64,000 nucleotides of DNA, taken from Lethocerus indicus (lineage: Eukaryota; Arthropoda; Insecta; Hemiptera; Belostomatidae). Below the pieces are notes generated by a model. It ran no database searches. It had not been told where the DNA came from and saw only the letters and a program-made list of their open reading frames with translations. Positions 53,389 to 64,000 of this stretch are shown piece by piece (the stretch's first letter is position 1; every line of letters begins with the position of its first letter). The stretch spans positions 24,687,872 through 24,751,871 of the forward strand of contig JACDQD010000004.1 of the NCBI GenBank assembly GCA_019843655.1, written 5' to 3'. The position numbers and the translations under genes are program-made.

Positions 53389-56300
53389 ATGCCTGAATCA
53401 AGTTGCAGCGATAATAAATTTTGGAGGGAGTGCAAAGGGGAAAGACTTGCGGACGAATCGGTAACAGCCGGAGGAGCTGAAACGCGAGCGGAAAGGAGTC
53501 AGAAGAAGGGGAAGAACAGGAGTCGTTCCTTTCGATGGACCGCTGTGTTCCGGCGTAAAGCAGCTCATGGTGAACACGGACCGGCGTCTAAACAAGACAG
53601 AAAGCGGAAAAAGCAAACTGAAGTATTTTTTTCCATATATTTTTCCACATTACGCGATCTATCTTTAGTTATAAGATTCATACCCCGAAAATCGTCTTAT
53701 TTTACAGGTAGATATAAAACGAAGTCGATTGAGACACATAACTTTATTTAATCTATTCGGAAAACGCATATGGAGGACGAAAAAAACGACGGAGACACCA
53801 GAAAATCCAATCGAAGAAATAAAAACATTATCATTACGTAAATGGATTGCCTATATTTGGGAAAATCAGCCGACGAAAGATATAACATTCAAGAAAGCAC
53901 TAAATAGTCACAACTGGAATGAAATATTGCAGAACAGAACTGTAAGTGAAATAACAGGCAATGAATATTAAAATCTGAAAATTATGTCAATTGAAAAAGA
54001 AAGATTAAACCAACCAGAAGAAACAGAAGATCAAAAAACTATTAGCATTTAAAATTTCTCATATTTCATACATGTTGTAAATAATATCAAAATTTAAATT
54101 AATTGCTGTTACTTATTAATTATATGCATGACAAAATTGTTGCAATGTGACCAGGAATAATATGTAGTGCATTAAAATTAGAATAATATTTGATGCTCAG
54201 CTCAAGCCACAAGAAATATCCTTCTTGATTCAAAGACCAAATTTCCGACAGGATTATTTAGTATACAGTAAAGAAGTGCAAGCAGAACTAGCAGCAGATG
54301 GATCAAGTTTCCTTTCAGAAATTGAAGATACAATTAGGTAAATTGTAAATTTTTTGTAACCCTCATTTATATAGTGCAGTTGGCAACTGTGGCCATTATG
54401 TACTTAATTTGAATTTAAATTCAACATTATTTTAGAAAAACTTTACAATTTTTCACACCTAAAGTATCCAATAAATCAAAATAACAAACTAAGTAACCAT
54501 TTCCTCTTGAAAGATTCTCAGACAGCTTAACCACAATGGAGTTTCTTTTATCTCTCGGATTTGATAAAAGGGAAGCTTGGGCTGCCAGCCAGAAACAACA
54601 CATAAAAATGAGATTGGAAGCTGCTATTAAAGAAGTAATTAGCTCCATATTTTAACTCACCAAAATGCAAAATATTTTCAAATCTATTGTTTCATGCTAT
54701 TGAAATAATAATAGTTGTTTAATTTCTGTGACAAAGGTTGTTGAGCAATATATAAAATTAACTCCGATTCCCCTAAAAATTGCAAGATCCTAATTATTTA
54801 ATTTTATTTTCAAATATAAATGTATGAAGTTATACATCTATTTAAATGCATTTAGCTTAATAATTTCATTTAGTCTCTTATCAATATTTCTCAAAACACT
54901 GAATTTATTATTAAAAAATATGAAATAAAGTTAAATAAAATAAAAGAAAAAAAGCAAATGAAGAAAACATTTTCAGGCAAAAGTTTGGGTGAACAGAATG
55001 ACAAAGGACCAGGGATTACTGATTTACCTTCTTGCTTTAGAAGTGCCTTCAGAAGTGTTACCATTTTACAACCATCTTGTTGAAGCCATTATTAATAACA
55101 GAATTAGGGATCTAAAAACCCTGGCAAGTAAGAAGAATATTATTCTACATTAAAATATTATTGAACATAAATTACATCATAAAATAGGCAGCTACCTAAG
55201 AAAAATTACATATGATTACACCATCTTATCTGCTTTAATTTAGTGTAAACCAGAGTTACATTCCAGTTGATAATTTTGGATGTTTATTATAGCAAATAAG
55301 CTTTTTTCAGACACAATGGCTGTAATGAAGGAAATGAACACTGGAAAACTAGGCATGAAAGATGTGTTTGGAGTGGAAATGGCAAGTCACTGTGACTAAT
55401 AAATCAAACTTACTTTATTTTTAAGGAATCAGACAAACAAAGATTCAATTAGGGAATTTAAAATTTAAACACACTCAGACTTCAGACATTTAATTGGCCT
55501 AAATAACAATTCTGGTTATGAAAATCTATCAAGTTGATTTATTATATAGCTTTTAATATCAGACCTTTTAATAATACCTGAAAATAATTTTAGGAAACTA
55601 TCTAAAAATATTGAAAACAAATTTGTGGACCATTAAGAACTCAAAATGATAAATATTTCTCCATATCCAGCCATGAGAATCATGTTATAATGATACACTT
55701 TATAATAGTAAATGATAAGTTGGTTTATAAATATAAATTTATTTAAAACCTATTTTTATTTCTTAAAAATGAAAACTGATCTAATTCACAAATATATACC
55801 AATTTCTTGGTTAAATAAAGACATATTTTTTCAGATGAAAAAAATTAGGGAGAAGAGTATGGATGAAAGTATCACCAAACGAGTGCTGTATAGAGAAAGG
55901 TTTCAGAGATTGCGCAAAACAGCTTTGGCATGGGTAAAATATAAGAAAATGATAAAATTAACCTATTTTAATTAGTGAAAGTGAATTGAAATACATTTTT
56001 CTGATTAAGATTTACTATAAATTAAGAAGCCCTTAAAATAGTTGAATAAATTAAAGAATTCATCAGTGGTGCAAGGGTACACCAAACCAATGAAGAATAT
56101 ATCTAAATGAGTGAGTCTAAATAGTAAACTTGTAAAAAGCCACACTGAGTGCACTTTTGAACCAAACCATTGGTAGAGATTTCCTAACACACCAACCCAT
56201 AGGAATTGGGTTGTAATAAGATACTATGTAAGAAAGGACAAATATTTGGAAGATTGTAGCCAAATACATGCTACTGCCAGAATAATATTTCACTAACATA

Positions 56301-57145
56301 TTTAACAATGAAAACAATGCAAGTATGAAATTATTTTTTCTAAGGCCAAAATTGTGGGTAAGGAGAGATTGTCCCAGGTCACAGAAGAAATGCTCGCTTG
56401 GCTTACAATTGAATACCGGAGTGTCATCAGAAACAGCATCCCATTACTCACCCAATACATTGGCCAAGAAATTCTCACTTCCAGGACACAACTTAAAGGT
56501 TTGTATTTAATATAAAACACCCACAAAGATAATAAAAAATAACTAGAACAAATTTTACACTGGCATGATATTAAAACAACATTGTAATAACGGTATTTTG
56601 TAACAGTATTGTGTAATTCATGATTTTGTTAATTTCCAAATCTATGTTTTTCATCAATTATTCTTCATGCATTTTAACATTAAATGTTACTAGCTCAATA
56701 TCACCCCTGTGTGGTCTTATTCAACTTGTTGTCAGTTCTAATCAATTTCCCACTATCTTTACTGTTTGTATTTTAAAAATTAGCAGTAAATTACTCTTTA
56801 ATTAAAACGGTTATTAGTTAGATATATATATCCACAAAAATATAATGTTTTTGTAACACTTAAAATTCTGCCCATACTCACTGACTAGATTAATATGATC
56901 AAGGCACAATATATAATGCATTTATACAATGCAATTTTCAGCTGCAGCAGACAATGACCTTATTAAATAAAAACATTTCAGCTGCAATTGTGTACATGCA
57001 TACTATAGAGCCAAGAACCTCAGTGGAAATAAGACAATTTGAAATATGCTGCGGCCTTCCAATTGGAAAATTAATAAATAACCCTTTTATAATGTCAGAT
57101 CAAGAGCAGGAAGAGCTAATCGTATTAAATAATAAGGAAAATTAA
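53389..57145 (+). CDS. Unrecognised nine-exon gene, 450-residue protein
   Basis: I do not recognise the family. Nine exons join in frame: 53,389-53,622, 53,708-53,941, 54,201-54,337, 54,526-54,634, 54,977-55,127, 55,311-55,381, 55,835-55,933, 56,345-56,498 and 56,982-57,145. Together they give 1,353 nt with a TAA stop. Phases agree at every junction and most borders are good GT-AG sites; the intron after exon 6 has a GC donor (ATG then GCAAGT). Residues 1-78 (exon 1) are very basic and low in complexity (KKGKNRSRSFRW, RKRKKQTE), which could be a nuclear-localisation or disordered tail. The rest looks like a soluble alpha-helical protein (LIYLLALEVPSEVLPFYNHL, RERFQRLRKTALAW, FEICCGLPIGKLINNPF), with no signal peptide or obvious membrane segment. 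Exon 1 is the least certain: the intron behind it is only 85 nt and its donor (gtattt) is weak, but the phase fits and its CpG richness suits a 5' end. Transcription converges on the LanC-like gene. Confidence 0.7.
55382..55834 (+). other. Probable GC-AG intron of the nine-exon gene
   Basis: The upstream exon ends GAA ATG and is followed by GCAAGT, the consensus for a minor GC donor. The acceptor is tttttcag at 55,827-55,834. No GT donor nearby keeps the frame open, because reading on meets TAA at 55,399-55,401. The phase is 0 on both sides. Confidence 0.6.
56931..56990 (+). other. Two competing 3' splice sites 40 nt apart
   Basis: Acceptor-like words ttttcagctgca (cut at 56,941/56,942) and atttcagctgca (cut at 56,981/56,982) precede the last coding exon. 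After the phase-1 end of the previous exon (56,498), only the downstream site continues the long conserved-looking frame to 57,145. The upstream site would add eight residues and then stop at 56,968-56,970. This could be a regulated truncation or an unused decoy. Confidence 0.55.
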
Positions 57146-57592
57146 AGTAAAAAATATCATATATACATATATAAGTGAGATGTAAATATTTTCTAAACTA
57201 AAAAATAGAACTTTCTTCCCTGCTACAAACTTGTTATCCCCAATTACCTAGTTCAATTAATGTACTTATAAATAAAACTTTCCAGGAGATGTATTTGAAA
57301 TAATTTATAAAGCTTCATGCATTTGATTATATTTTTTCCTTAACTACATTATATATCCTTACAAATCTAATTAAATATAAAATAAAACTATTAAAAACTT
57401 AACTCGTTATGTACAAATGTAAACTCTTCAAATATTTAACCTGCCATTCTACTGTCAATGACATTTGTAATTCTGATGTTTTAATTAAAACTACACAGAG
57501 TAGATCATAATATAAACAATAGTATTTTAATTAAGCAGATAACCAAAAAAAAGTAAATATATATGTCAACATTCAGACAACTCCTTCTCTAT
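57146..57592. other. Convergent 3' intergenic gap of 447 bp
   Basis: This lies between the stop codons of the nine-exon gene (plus) and the LanC-like gene (minus). It must hold both 3' untranslated regions. It is AT-rich with almost no CpG. A plus-strand AATAAA is at 57,271-57,276, 126 nt after the stop. A minus-strand ATTAAA (TTTAAT at 57,480-57,485) is a possible signal for the LanC-like gene. Confidence 0.6.
57271..57276 (+). terminator. Poly(A) signal candidate, nine-exon gene
   Basis: The first canonical AATAAA downstream of the stop at 57,145 is followed by a U-rich stretch. It is the simplest 3' end for this gene, although AATAAA is common by chance in DNA this AT-rich. Confidence 0.4.
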
Positions 57593-60500
57593 TCAGATTT
57601 CATAAGCTGGGAAACTTGAGTTCACTGGATCTTGTACATCCAAAAGAAAATATACAACACCAGCAATTCCTAAAAATTATACAGTAGAAATATTTAACAA
57701 AATTTGTAATTGTTGTTAATTTTTTATCACAACATTGAACACTTTGCATAGGAGTGAAATGTCAATTTTTGATAATTCACTGGAAATCATTTTATTGGTA
57801 CCTTCAAATAATGAAAAGGGTCTGTCCGGTTGCATACCCTGGTGTTTTGGATACTTGGTACACCAGTCTGCAAAACATGCTGCTCTATACAAATGTATTT
57901 CATCCTGGAATTAATCATATTAAGAATTTAAAATAGGTACAGAAATATATTATCTTGAGAGATTTTATAACAAAAGTAATACGTACACCAGTTGCTTTAT
58001 ACAGATGCAAAAACGTGTATGCATTGCCAGCCACTCCATGACAAATCGAATAACCTTTACTCAAAAGTCCACGTTCCCAAACAACATTGCCACACTCAAT
58101 TGCAATTTCCATATATGTACTATCATTATAAACCTAAAGTTTAATGCAGATAATTTAAGTACATGAAGGTCATTTATTCTTCCAACATAAATTTAGTATA
58201 ATAAAACAAATTCAAAATTATTAATGATTTATGTGAAAAGTAAGTAGAATATAAAAAAAAAAATTTGCAGAATTTCACATTGTGGGCTGTCACTATAGCA
58301 GTGAATATAATGATGGGTCTACCAAATGTTAACATTCGATTCAATTTGAAATCTTTTAATTTTTGTTCAATACCTCACTTGCAGCAGTCAAAAGATGAAC
58401 AAAACCAGGAGCACCATGACACCATTGTACAAGCCTGTCAGTCTCACTGCCGACAGATGAGAAAAAGTTACCACCCCTGTAACGAAAGTTCAGGAGCCAA
58501 TTTAATGTTGGCCGGACAAGTGAGGTCAGTTCATAATCTGTGAGATAATTCCTCGCCTGAAACATGTAGAGATACGCAAGTTCTGAACCTATAGCTAGTT
58601 ACACATTTTAAATACTTTCAGGATAGTTAAAAAAAATATGTGCAAGGTCAATATTGATAAGAAAAATTCTTTCAAATTCACCTACGTGTACCAAAATAAG
58701 ATTTCAAACTGAACTATTCTTACAGTAGCATCGGCTAAATATTAAGGGTTTATATTAATTGAATAACTTGGTACAACAATACAAGTACATTGTCTTACCG
58801 TATAAACCTTTATGAATTAAGCATTTACATTTTACATATTAAAAAAACTTAAGTATATTATTGAATTATCACTTACACTCAACAATAAATACAGTATACC
58901 AGCAACACCATGGGCGGCTCCTAAATAATTCTTGTCATGCCATTCATAGACTAAAGGAACATTGAGTTCTCTTCTCTGTTTAGCCAATTTCACTCCAGAA
59001 TGAAGAATTGTTTCTACAACCTGTGAAATAACACTTACTATAATATAAGGACAAAACTATGCAATAAGATCTGCATTGAGATTATATCTTGCAAATATGA
59101 AAATATTTTTGTAAAGTATATATTTTTTGCCAGGTATGAATTACAAACGTGGGACATTTATGTGCAAAATAATATTTGCTGTAACATATATTAGAGAAAA
59201 AATGTTTAGTGATCAAATTCATTCAGTGATGACGCTGGGGTAAGCTTTACTAATGTTACAATAACTGAAAAATAATATACTTCCACTGTTTGTTATTTTC
59301 AATTATGATGCTGTGGGATTTAATTATTTAATTACTGTAATGTAAACAGAGTTTTTTAATATCTCAAGCTCCAAATAACATACGAATGAATGCTCTTAAA
59401 ATCCATGTATTAAATTAATATTTAAATAGTCTATACAAAATAGCCAAACACACATTGTCATGCCAAACAAACATACCTGGCTTGATAAACAATCAGGAAA
59501 GAATAGTTTAAACAAATTAATTTTTAGTTACCTTCCTTATTACTTCAGGGTTGATTATACGTGGTCCTAATTGTTTATCTACAAACAACAAAGCATACAG
59601 ATAGCCAACCCTCCCATAAAGAAGTTCATCTGGAATGGAATTATCCAATGCAACTGCATCAGACATATTGATTAACCTAAAAAATAAAAGTAACTTTTCA
59701 GTTAGGATACATCATAATACAATAATCATGAAGCAGATTTAAATGAAGCAATTAACTAAACAAGTAGTTTAAAATTGATATCATATATAATACAAATAAA
59801 CTTATTCATGTAAAAATACACTGAAATATAAATTTCATGAATTAATTAATTTTGAAGGTGATATCAATAGCAAGCTTAAATAAAATATAAATATAAAATA
59901 AATACAAATATATAAAATATATTATACTAAATTTTTTTATAAGAAAAATGAAAACATAACATACTATTATGCAAGTATTCAAAAATATACTTTTATACCT
60001 TCAACAAAACTAAAGGGAGAGGATAGTTAAACATAAAGCCATAAAACTAGCATATAAAGCTTTGAGATAAAACTGTAGGCATAAAAGCAATCAACATTTC
60101 TCTGGAATATATTGTGTAAAGATTATGTTAAGTGTCAAAATAATAAATAGATACATATTAATTAAAACAGTTAACATTTATTTACATTACTAATGGTTCT
60201 TCTAGTGTTGATGAAACAATATAACGTACCTTTCTACAGAATCTACTGCATCCGATTTTTGGCCATTCATATAGAAAATAACAGCACTGAGAGCCAGGAC
60301 ACCAGAATCACCATTAAGAAAGCTCACTCTTTTCATTTTTAACTGAGATTTCGCCCTCTGACAAAGCATAACAGCCGTCTGCAAAATGTCAATCCCACTA
60401 CAGAAACTCTGAGACCAGTTACAATCAGACACAGGTTAATCAAAATAAACTATGTTTTGAATAATGTCAATTCTTATACTTAATGCTATCAGTAACATAA

Positions 60501-61322
60501 AACAGTTAATAGAGTAGGTACAAGAATTATCAATGCTCTACAAAAGTCAATCATGTACTCTCTGTGGTGAAAGGTTTCTACTTCTCAGTGGAATTCAGGA
60601 ATATAGCAAATTGCACATGCAAATAGGTCAGGTAATTAATTATATTAATTTAAAAACTATTCATAAATACAATTATTTATTTTTTCTTAAGCTCTAGGGT
60701 TCTTGAGATAAGATACATATTTTTTCCAGGTCATATCCAGAAGATATAGAACTTATTCCTTTAGGCATTATTCTGTACACCACCTCATTAAATAAAAAGA
60801 AATATTGTTATTTAACTGAACATTACAAGTTATTTAACTTGACAAAACTGTAACAACAAGAAATCTGTGTTTTAGTGCTCTAAATATGAATTGACAGCTA
60901 CAAGTTACCATCTAGAGAATAATAATTGATCAATACACTAATTTAACAGAACTTGCAATCTTATGAATACAATATTGTGCAAATTATGTATCACATACCT
61001 GTAACGCATTGTTGTCATTATATTTTCGGGCAAGGTAGAGATAAAGAACAGCATTTCCAGAATAGCCGGTGTAAATAGAATAATCGTGTCCTCTAGCGAG
61101 TTCGCTGATGACATCCTGAATTTTCGTATTGAGCTGAGGGACGAGCGCTGATATCTTCTCAATAAGGCTTGCCTGCAGCTGTAAAATACAAATTGAAAAT
61201 ATCTATTCAATGGAACATGTCGAGAAAGGTTTTTAGATTCTTACTTTTCCGTCTTCTAAATAAAGGGCCCTGTTTCTGGGCGTATAATCCGGATAGGGAT
61301 TACTGTAATATCGCGCACTCAT
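57593..61322 (-). CDS. LanC-like protein (LANCL1/2 group), complete
   Basis: This gene has nine exons on the minus strand, from 5' to 3': 61,322-61,245, 61,178-60,999, 60,408-60,230, 59,676-59,532, 59,020-58,877, 58,556-58,374, 58,133-57,987, 57,904-57,802 and 57,669-57,593. They sum to 1,236 nt, or 411 residues, the usual family length. All introns are GT-AG (66 to 590 nt) and all phases agree. The start MSARYYSNPYPDY matches the family's N-terminal NPY-DY. LanC repeats follow: IYTGYSGNAVLY near residues 61-72, FLNGDSG near 116, ELLYGRVGYLYALLF near 164, NYLGAAHG with His231, WCHGAPG with Cys288, ICHGVAGNAY with Cys334-His335, and PFSLFEGIAGVVYFL near the C-terminus. The two Cys and one His are the expected zinc ligands. 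Animal LANCLs bind glutathione and are reported to add it to dehydroamino acids in damaged proteins. The acidic loop and ending FPAYEI resemble LANCL1/2 rather than LANCL3. All key residues are present. Confidence 0.95.
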
Positions 61323-61834
61323 TACTGAGCTAGATGAACAATCGCCTACAACAAATTTTATTGAGAAATATGAAATTAGTAAACGGGTAACCCGTTCAAA
61401 CAACATACGTTTAAGGCGAAACCATTGCCAATTGGAAATGTGATAGAAACATGTGTGTTAAAAATGTATTGATTGTACGCTTTATTGTTAAATTGATGTT
61501 CATTTATTTATTAAATTTTGATTTTATTAAAGGCGTTAATTATAATTAAAGTCCTATCCATCAAAATATTATAATCATAAATACAATTCGTTAAATCTTG
61601 TGTCAGGTATTATGATGGCTGTGCCGATCTCAGTGAAATGACTATGGCAAAAATTGCCCTCTTTAGAAATGGTTACAGTTTAGTTTCCTGTTAATTTTGT
61701 TATTGACTACGTGATTACCTTATTTATGAATGTGAGATAAGCGGACATATGGTCAGCTACTTGTTTTCGTTGAAAACTGCCTAGCTAATCGAATATTGTG
61801 TGTTCTTTGTTAATTTATATTTCTCTGTTCGATT
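61323..61834. promoter_or_regulatory. Shared promoter region between head-to-head genes
   Basis: These 512 bp separate the LanC-like start codon (minus, 61,322) from the SERHL-type start codon (plus, 61,835) and must hold both 5' untranslated regions and promoters. CpG is retained here and in both first exons, while it is scarce further into both genes. This is what an unmethylated bidirectional promoter would look like. I see no clear TATA box, which suits housekeeping-type initiation. Confidence 0.6.
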
Positions 61835-62720
61835 ATGACAACGATACCGGCATCGAAAGAAATTGAAATCCCTGTGCCATGGGGTGTTATATGCGGTAAT
61901 CGAATCATATTATTTATTTCTCTGCAGGCACCAATTCTTCAGTGTTAATTTTCAGTGCCTTATGCGGATGAGTGAGACAAATGAGATTTTAGCCAACATA
62001 GTTTTTAAATTATTTTCAGTCTAATTGCAATTGAGAACATTTATTCGAATTGTTAGTTAGTATGTATAGTAACTAACATATAAATACACATATAAAATAG
62101 TCCTCTTATTTCAAATTATTTAATCATTCATCCTTACGGAAATCAACATTAAGTAGAAGAACACGAAGTAAATTACATTCTTGTAATTTACTATTTCTTT
62201 TATTGTTGATTAATGTTAAATTTATTTTATTGATTTAAATCATTGATAATTTGTGTTATCCATTACCTGGGTACATTTGTTACTATATAGTGTTGCTTAA
62301 ATTCAGCTTTTATAAAATGATCAGTCATTGCAATAAGTCATTGTTCATAAATTATTACCATTGAGGTCATTAGGTCTCCAAGACTTTTCTGACCATTATC
62401 ATATGTATAATCTTAATTCCTATATTATAGAATGTTTGTTGAATGAAATCAAGTAGTAAACAAAATAAAAAGTGGACAAATTCATTTCCATAAGAATTAA
62501 ATTGTGAGTGTTGAAGGTGGATAGTCTTTTTGTATTAATTATTGTGATATTATTTACAGGAAAATGGTGGGGACCTCAGGACAAACAGCCAATATTATTC
62601 CTTCACGGTTGGCAAGACAATGCTGGCAGTTTTGATCGATTAATTCCATTACTCCCTAGGGAACTTTCTATTTTGTGTATTGATTTTCCTGGTCATGGGC
62701 ATTCATCATATATTCCAAAG
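61835..62720 (+). CDS. Serine hydrolase-like protein (kraken/SERHL type), first two exons, partial
   Basis: Exon 1 (61,835-61,895) encodes MTTIPASKEIEIPVPWGVIC and ends one base into a glycine codon before gtaatc. Exon 2 (62,560-62,720) follows tatttacag and encodes KWWGPQDKQPILFLHGWQDN, then FDRLIPLLP and IDFPGHGHSSYIPK, ending at a gtaaaa donor. This is the N-terminal part of an alpha/beta hydrolase: the HGW (residues 36-38) is the oxyanion-hole motif after strand 3, and the D-PGHG-SS (62-70) is the strand 4 turn. IPVPWG, KWWGP and LHGWQDNAG are hallmarks of the SERHL/kraken family. The 74 codons seen are about a quarter of the family's usual 300-odd residues. The catalytic GxSxG serine and the His/Asp lie beyond the right edge. 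In vertebrates members are peroxisomal; in Drosophila kraken is expressed in gut. The head-to-head LanC-like gene shares its promoter region. Confidence 0.88.
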
Positions 62721-64000
62721 GTAAAATAGTCCATAGTTCTATTCCTCATTAATATTCCACTCCCAGAGTTAGGTTGATACCTCTACTGTGGCAACAGCTT
62801 AACAAGGGAAGCTAAAGTCCCGCCACTCCTTCCTTATTGCTGGTTCTGTTTCACCTGCCATATTGTTAAGATATTGTTTTGCCTGTTTCACCATTTTTTC
62901 TGGTCATCATTGAGAAGAAAACTAGTCAGTGAATTTCATTTGCAAATATTTTCTTAGCCTCCTAAACTATAAGGGATTATCATTCCCATAATACTCCCCC
63001 CCCCCGTTTTAATTTTCAATTTCTGTTAAGTCATCCTGAGCCTTAGTGGTTTAAGGGAGGGGGTGACACCTTCCTTCTCATTTCTTGAGTGAGAAATGAC
63101 ATCACGCCTATAAAATCGTTGAAACAACAAAATTAACCTGTTCTAAAAGAGAGATAAAACAATTGGTGTAATAAAAGTTAAAACTTATCAATAACTTAAA
63201 GTGGGAGCTCAATTCTCTGTGCTGTCATAATAAATCTAAACCCTGGGTGCTGAGGTTAAGAGAACGGTAGAGCCTAGGTTTAAATCAAGCTTGTGATCTT
63301 AGTATACTTAGTTTGTAAAACACTAAGAACATCTTCAAATATTATTATTTGTTAATTATTTTCTGTTCTACCATTATTGTTTCTTTGTTCAGTTAAATGT
63401 TTATCGTGTTTTGTTTTAATGTGATAATATTGTTCCATAATTTGTGGAAAGCATAAGTAGCTTCATTTGATCCTCTATCAATCTTCTTTGACAACTCATT
63501 TTTATCTTCATATTAATAATTAACAGAAAAATATTTTGATGTTATCATTTTATGTGGTAATTTATAAATCTTCATATATATTGATGCAACCCAATATTAC
63601 AATATAAAAAATTCATTTTATTCAGTCGCCCAGAAAGTAGATGAAGGTTAGAATAGATTAGTGTAAACCAATAAATTTGATCACTATGATCTATAGTAAT
63701 CACAACCCTAACCAGCCAAATCATAAATTCATAACAGGCCACAGTAGCCTAATTTCTCTGTATAAATAACAGTAAACAATGTCATTTAACTCATACTTAT
63801 ATTAATTGTTTAATATTGAGAGCCCCGCAGCTTAAATTGTTAGAAATAATTTTTTTTATTAGTCTTTAAATTGAGTTGGCTATTCTAAGGTAAATTTGTT
63901 AAATTCTCATCATTTGTCCGACTGTTAAAAATTAATGATCTTAGCAACATATATTCAAACCATTTTTGTAAAATATTTTTTCTTTTTATTTTACACTCAC
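62721..64000 (+). other. Intron of the SERHL-type gene, open at the right edge
   Basis: No exon continuing the hydrolase (expected to begin with a glycine and Met-x-Tyr-His-like motif) is visible before the window ends. The sequence is AT-rich and CpG-poor, with a C-run at about 62,996-63,005. I see no embedded gene or recognisable transposon. Confidence 0.6.

Noticed and set aside
54427..54648. 73-codon minus-strand frame
   Set aside because: Antisense shadow of exon 4 of the nine-exon plus-strand gene.
53389..57145. Assignment of the nine-exon gene to the C12orf4 (DUF2362) family
   Set aside because: Only a short basic motif recalled that family; the overall order of segments does not fit what I know of it, so no name was given.

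Overview
This is eukaryotic nuclear DNA, most likely from an insect. The genes are split by short AT-rich introns with GT-AG borders. The two recognisable genes (a LanC-like protein and a kraken/SERHL-type serine hydrolase) read like animal orthologues, and the repeat fragments include Jockey-type non-LTR retrotransposons. I cannot name the species. Strong CpG depletion over the gene bodies at the right end, against retained CpG elsewhere, suggests a lineage with germline gene-body DNA methylation, so a fly such as Drosophila is unlikely. 

Layout. Positions 1 to about 53,390 (over 80% of the window) hold no gene I can support. The open frames there are short, lack splice-consistent neighbours and resemble no family. 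This stretch is AT-rich with islands of higher GC, many CpGs, G- or C-runs and homeodomain-type AATTA words, like an intergenic desert (or a giant intron) beside a regulatory gene. It carries two Jockey-type reverse transcriptase 3' fragments (about 18.6 and 20.3-20.9 kb), the second with an intact 13-bp target-site duplication. It also carries three relatives of a foldback (MITE-like) repeat at about 14.0, 29.4 and 37.8 kb, a 22-unit AT microsatellite at 21.1 kb, and a cluster of stem-loops at 32.5-32.7 kb. 

Positions 53,389 to 64,000 are gene-dense. First comes a nine-exon plus-strand gene of 450 codons plus stop (53,389-57,145), rebuilt from matching exon phases, whose family I do not recognise. 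It is convergent with a complete nine-exon LanC-like gene on the minus strand (61,322 down to 57,593, 411 residues). That gene is head-to-head with the first two exons of a kraken/SERHL alpha/beta hydrolase on the plus strand (61,835-62,720), which runs off the right edge. The 512 bp between the last two start codons is a candidate bidirectional promoter. CpG is retained at this promoter and at the first exon of the unknown gene, but is nearly absent across the downstream exons and introns. 

The three genes show no sign of a shared pathway. The LanC-like protein is a zinc- and glutathione-binding family member, and the SERHL protein is a serine hydrolase. The most interesting points are the unassigned nine-exon gene with one GC-AG intron and a competing 3' splice site, the CpG cliff, the nested-palindrome repeat, and the stem-loop cluster.
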